A stretch of 64,000 nucleotides of DNA from Pseudoalteromonas sp. 3D05 (GTDB lineage: Bacteria; Pseudomonadota; Gammaproteobacteria; Enterobacterales; Alteromonadaceae), in contig NZ_PDUS01000006.1 in NCBI RefSeq assembly GCF_002723455.1, positions 145,490-209,489 on the forward strand. The letters are read 5' to 3'. The notes under the pieces are model-generated. The model did no database searches. It saw only the letters and a program-made list of their open reading frames with translations, and was not told the origin of the DNA. Within the stretch, counting starts at the first letter, position 1. Each line of letters starts with the position of its first letter. Shown one piece after another: positions 60,910 to 64,000 of this stretch. The translations under genes and the position numbers were made by a program.

Positions 60910-62070
60910 TCAATCTAATTTAATATGGAAGTTCTGTAAATTAACCTTCTCTAAATGCTGCAACTCAGCTTTAGAAAAGTCTATATACTCAAACCACCGC
61001 TGTGCCTCATCGCTTTCAACCAATTGGTGCTCTGTAAGCGTAACATACTGCGAGTAACAGCGCGCTTTTTGCATTACCGCTGTTAAAGGCAACAGTGAAT
61101 CGCCCTTTGCAAGCCCTGTAGTCAATTGCTCCATCACATAGTTAAAAGGCAAATAGCGAAATGCCATTTTTTCAATTACCTTTGCTGTTATTTTTAATGA
61201 TTGCTCGCTGAGTAACGTACTCAAAAACAAAGGATCTGGCTTTAATTCTAGCAGTGCTGTATGTAAGTCTTTATGTTGTTCTTCTCTGGCTAAAGTGACT
61301 TTACGACGCCAAACTAATTCAAATGTACGCAAATACAAGCGAACCAATGCTATTTTGCCAACATCTAATAACATCCCGAGCGTAAAGGCATGAATGTCAT
61401 TAACGCCATTTAATTTTGCAATTTCTTGTGCAGCAATTGCACATGCCATTGAATTATCACGCAGGCGACGTTTAAGTAATGGGAAAGGCTCTGTGCTATG
61501 CGGCATCCAATGGCGAACAGCAAATGTTGGCACCACAAACTTTAAGTTATCAAGGCCTATGTATCGTAATGCAAGTGAAGGACTGTCGACCTTAACTGAG
61601 GTGTGCTTATTACGCTGTTTGCGATAGTAGGGTAAGTTTACAAAAGTGACGAGCTCGCGTCCTAACCAACTCAAATCGTTTACAAGAGGCTCCAAACGAC
61701 CGACAGACGCAGACTTAACAGACAAGATATCTAAAATAGCAGGCACATTATCTTCAATACCAATTGTTTCATGTAATACACTATCTATATCAGCAAGCTG
61801 TTTTTTCATAGCAGCTTCAATTGCATTGTGTAGCTGCTGGCTAGCCTGCGCGCGGTACTTATGGTGTGCTGTGCTCGTCTCTTTACGTTTCGTATGCGCC
61901 GCCATTTCTACTTCAAGTAATGTACGCTGCTTTATCGGCTCACCGTAATTGATCTCAAGCGTATGAATATAACCAATTTGACGTTGCGCAAAGTTATGAC
62001 CAAGCAATAAGTCATGTGCTCGTTGCTCTAAAACATTGGCTGTGATCTGTTGGCGCTTGATGTCTGTCAT
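60910..62070 (-). CDS. HDOD-domain protein
   Basis: A 386-residue protein. An N-terminal helical region rich in His and Gln (about 1-100) precedes an HDOD-like domain (about 105-300; LSVKSASVGRLEPLVNDLSWLGRELVTFVNLPYY and GVNDIHAFTLGMLLDVGKIALV). HDOD domains are degenerate HD folds without phosphohydrolase metal ligands that act as signalling scaffolds. The partner is unknown. It lies 50 bases downstream of pabA. Confidence 0.82.
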   Translation of the reverse strand: MTDIKRQQITANVLEQRAHDLLLGHNFAQRQIGYIHTLEINYGEPIKQRTLLEVEMAAHTKRKETSTAHHKYRAQASQQLHNAIEAAMKKQLADIDSVLHETIGIEDNVPAILDILSVKSASVGRLEPLVNDLSWLGRELVTFVNLPYYRKQRNKHTSVKVDSPSLALRYIGLDNLKFVVPTFAVRHWMPHSTEPFPLLKRRLRDNSMACAIAAQEIAKLNGVNDIHAFTLGMLLDVGKIALVRLYLRTFELVWRRKVTLAREEQHKDLHTALLELKPDPLFLSTLLSEQSLKITAKVIEKMAFRYLPFNYVMEQLTTGLAKGDSLLPLTAVMQKARCYSQYVTLTEHQLVESDEAQRWFEYIDFSKAELQHLEKVNLQNFHIKLD

Positions 62071-62120
62071 TTAATCTTTTCTTTAATAAATAAGCGGAGA
62101 ACGGTAAATTAACCCTAAGC

Positions 62121-62702
62121 CTAGAACCGAGTTAAAAAGTTGGCAAGTAATTCAAGCCCTTGTTCTGTTAATATTGCTTCAGGATGAAACTGCACCCCTT
62201 CTAAAGCAAGCTCTTTGTGCGCAAGCCCCATTATATACTCAAAGTCACCTGTTTGTGTTTGTGTCCATGCTGTTATATCAAGTTCAGCGGGTAACCCTTG
62301 TGGCTCAACAGCCAATGAGTGGTAGCGACATACGGTTAACGGCTTTGCTAAGCCTTTAAAAACACCTTGCTCACGATGATATACCGGTGATGTTTTACCA
62401 TGCATAACCTGTTTTGCGCGCACAACATTTGCACCTAATGCTTGGGCAATGGTTTGGTGCCCAAGGCAAATACCTAGCACAGGAAAAACACCTTTTAATT
62501 GTTTCACCACATCGAGCGATATACCCGCCTCATTAGGTGAACAAGGCCCTGGTGAAATAACAACATGCTGCGGCTTTAATTGTTTTATCTGCGATATTGT
62601 TAACTCATCATTGCGCTTTACCAACACTTCTTGATCTAGGCGTTGAAAGTATTGCACCAAGTTATAAGTGAACGAGTCATAATTATCGATCATCAACAGC
62701 AT
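62121..62702 (-). CDS. pabA: Aminodeoxychorismate/anthranilate synthase glutamine amidotransferase subunit
   Basis: A 193-residue class I glutamine amidotransferase. [19 protein letters not shown], the [11 protein letters not shown] oxyanion motif, the nucleophile Cys in [10 protein letters not shown], and the His-Glu pair in VQFHPEAIL are all present. It supplies ammonia to PabB for folate and possibly to TrpE. Neither partner is in the window. The pabA-HDOD-argD-ast order is on one strand. Confidence 0.93.
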   Translation of the reverse strand: MLLMIDNYDSFTYNLVQYFQRLDQEVLVKRNDELTISQIKQLKPQHVVISPGPCSPNEAGISLDVVKQLKGVFPVLGICLGHQTIAQALGANVVRAKQVMHGKTSPVYHREQGVFKGLAKPLTVCRYHSLAVEPQGLPAELDITAWTQTQTGDFEYIMGLAHKELALEGVQFHPEAILTEQGLELLANFLTRF

Positions 62703-62842
62703 GAATTTAGTAACCCAAAAGCATCATCAGAATAATGGGATGGCATTCTATCTTAATCACTGACAAGTTGCAGTGTATTGTCTTCTAAAAACATTCGAGA
62801 TCTGTAAACAGTACCTGCTTGGAGACTCACTAACTAAAGGTC

Positions 62843-63247
62843 TTAAAGCTGTTCACTCATGACTAAATGCGCTGACAAAGCATCTTTTTCAGCTTTTGAT
62901 AGCGCGACAGAACACTTACTTTCAAAGTCATAACGCACCATTACGGTTTTGCCTACGGCACAACATTGCCCTTGTTGATAAGCCTCTTGGCGAATAACAA
63001 AAGAGCTTGAACCAATATGCTCAATTGTGGATTTAACTTCAACGTCGTGACCATAAAAAAGCTCACCGACAAAACTTACTTCTACTTTAGCAATGATCAA
63101 TTTCCAATCGTGAGGATTCAGATCTGGTGTAAAAAATTTGAAAATAGGCGCTCGAGCAGCTTCAAACCATACCGGTAGTACGGTATTGTTGATGTGTCCT
63201 AATACATCGGTTTCGCTAAAGCGCGGTGTAATTTTTTCTACAAACAT
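62843..63247 (-). CDS. Hotdog-fold acyl-CoA thioesterase
   Basis: A 134-residue 4HBT-type thioesterase. FSETDVLGHINNTVLPVWFEAAR carries the catalytic Asp of the YbgC/FadM group, and VEVSFVGELFYGHDVEVKS continues the hotdog sheet. It hydrolyses acyl-CoA esters, with unknown chain preference. It is divergent from the oxygenase gene, with 23 bases between the two starts. Confidence 0.88.
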   Translation of the reverse strand: MFVEKITPRFSETDVLGHINNTVLPVWFEAARAPIFKFFTPDLNPHDWKLIIAKVEVSFVGELFYGHDVEVKSTIEHIGSSSFVIRQEAYQQGQCCAVGKTVMVRYDFESKCSVALSKAEKDALSAHLVMSEQL

Positions 63248-63270
63248 AATAATTCCAATAAAGGCAGCTC

Positions 63271-63975
63271 ATGACGGACTTTATTCGCGTTTACGATAAC
63301 GCCCTAAGCAATGAATTTTGTGATAACTTTATCACGCTCTTTGAACAAAGCCCGCATCTAAAACAAGGTATGACTTCAGGCGGTGTAGATTTAGCTAAAA
63401 AAGACAGCCAAGATCTACATTTATATAATTATCCTGAATATTCAGAGCAACTAAAACACATTCAACAGACCACTGCAGGCTACGTATTTAAATACCTTGA
63501 AGAACATATTTTCATGATGATAGGTGCATTTGGACTAAAAGTGTATCACCCAAAAACAGGCGTACCGACCGATTTAACGCAAGCTAACTTTGATGAAATT
63601 GGCAAACCTCAACTACCTTTATTAGTGCAGCAGATTTTTCGCCTGGGCAATATTCAAGCGCAAAAATACGAGACAAACAAAGGCGGCTACCCTTATTGGC
63701 ATAGTGAGGTTTACCCACAGGCTGGGCATAACGAAGCGCTGCACCGAGTGTTACTCTTTATGTTTTACCTGAACGATGTTGAAGAAGGTGGCGAGACTGA
63801 GTTTTACTATCAACAACGTAAAATTTCACCAAAAAAAGGCACCATGGTCATTGCTCCGGGCTATTTTACCCATACTCACCGTGGCAACAAGCCCATCTCT
63901 AACGATAAGTATATTTTGACTTCATGGGTGATGTTTAACCGTGCAGAGCAAATATACGGGACTCCGCAGAGTTAA
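63271..63975 (+). CDS. 2OG-Fe(II) oxygenase (prolyl 4-hydroxylase-like)
   Basis: A 234-residue double-stranded beta-helix oxygenase. The iron site appears as HSE in YPYWHSEVYP (about residue 151) and the distal His in YFTHTHRGNK (about 209). The following Lys in NDKYILTSWV would bind 2-oxoglutarate. The first acid ligand is Glu in place of the usual Asp (HxE rather than HxD), which is unusual but known. EEGGETEF is the typical P4H-like strand. The substrate is unknown. Confidence 0.82.
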   Translation: MTDFIRVYDNALSNEFCDNFITLFEQSPHLKQGMTSGGVDLAKKDSQDLHLYNYPEYSEQLKHIQQTTAGYVFKYLEEHIFMMIGAFGLKVYHPKTGVPTDLTQANFDEIGKPQLPLLVQQIFRLGNIQAQKYETNKGGYPYWHSEVYPQAGHNEALHRVLLFMFYLNDVEEGGETEFYYQQRKISPKKGTMVIAPGYFTHTHRGNKPISNDKYILTSWVMFNRAEQIYGTPQS

Positions 63976-63980
63976 ACGAA

Positions 63981-64000
63981 CGGTAAGCGGTAAGCGGTAA
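63981..64000 (+). repeat. Start of a 7-bp tandem repeat at the window edge
   Basis: CGGTAAG occurs twice and a third copy is cut at CGGTAA by the end of the window, five bases after the oxygenase stop. How far it continues cannot be seen. Confidence 0.6.

Overview
The window looks like a chromosomal segment of a marine gammaproteobacterium, most likely Pseudoalteromonas or a close relative in the Alteromonadales. This rests on several things: AT-rich coding sequence, a MotX polar sodium-flagellar motor protein, the tsaE-amiB-mutL-miaA-hfq-hflX-hflK-hflC-purA cluster, an ilvGMDA operon with its own leader peptide, a pabA/argD/astA/astD neighbourhood, and a DUF3802-type protein. No rRNA, tRNA, prophage, integrase or CRISPR array was seen, so most of the window is core genome with small accessory insertions.

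Layout. 1-5290: the tail of a cytochrome c5-like gene, a GAF-GAF-GGDEF protein with a decayed EAL-like tail, rep helicase and ubiK. 5327-6598: a ParD-like repressor gene overlapping a methionine aminopeptidase gene that is split by a 261-bp MITE. 6616-9551: carbonic anhydrase, a methyltransferase and a membrane-tethered NMT1-type binding protein. 9652-15336: ilvA, ilvD, ilvM and ilvG (minus strand) behind an attenuator with a 23-residue leader peptide. 15589-20300: a tandem repeat, a TraB/GumN protein, a REP-like element, a 47-residue zinc ribbon gene, a DUF4097-like secreted protein, a second MITE family, and a hybrid kinase whose upstream region is another copy of the first MITE. 20301-29042: cis/trans fatty acid isomerase with a coupled small gene, an SDR, a double-VOC protein, a His-tailed secreted protein and two tandem alkaline phosphatases. 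29297-39993: motX, purA, hflCK, hflX, hfq, miaA, mutL, amiB and tsaE. 40138-45477: accC, accB, aroQ, dsbD, cutA and fxsA. 45495-47669: groES-groEL behind a sigma-32-like promoter. 47856-52216: a light-sensing module of heme oxygenase, bacteriophytochrome, an S24/LexA-type repressor and a CheY-like regulator. 52236-64000: nnr, two small membrane proteins, speD, an OsmC protein, a DUF3802-type protein, astD, astA, argD/astC, an HDOD protein, pabA, a thioesterase and a 2OG-Fe(II) oxygenase.

Most interesting points. (1) Excision of the MITE in silico restores a 256-codon map reading frame next to the ParD-like gene, which has a near-perfect 30-bp palindrome at its promoter. (2) A second copy of this MITE, in opposite orientation, ends 31 bp upstream of a hybrid kinase start codon. 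(3) A different MITE, with a 4-bp target duplication, landed exactly on a stop codon and kept it a stop. (4) The phytochrome module carries its own chromophore enzyme and a damage-type repressor divergent from the response regulator. (5) Two very small genes (zinc ribbon and membrane peptide) lie in what looks like empty DNA. All functions are inferred from sequence read by eye; no database search was run.
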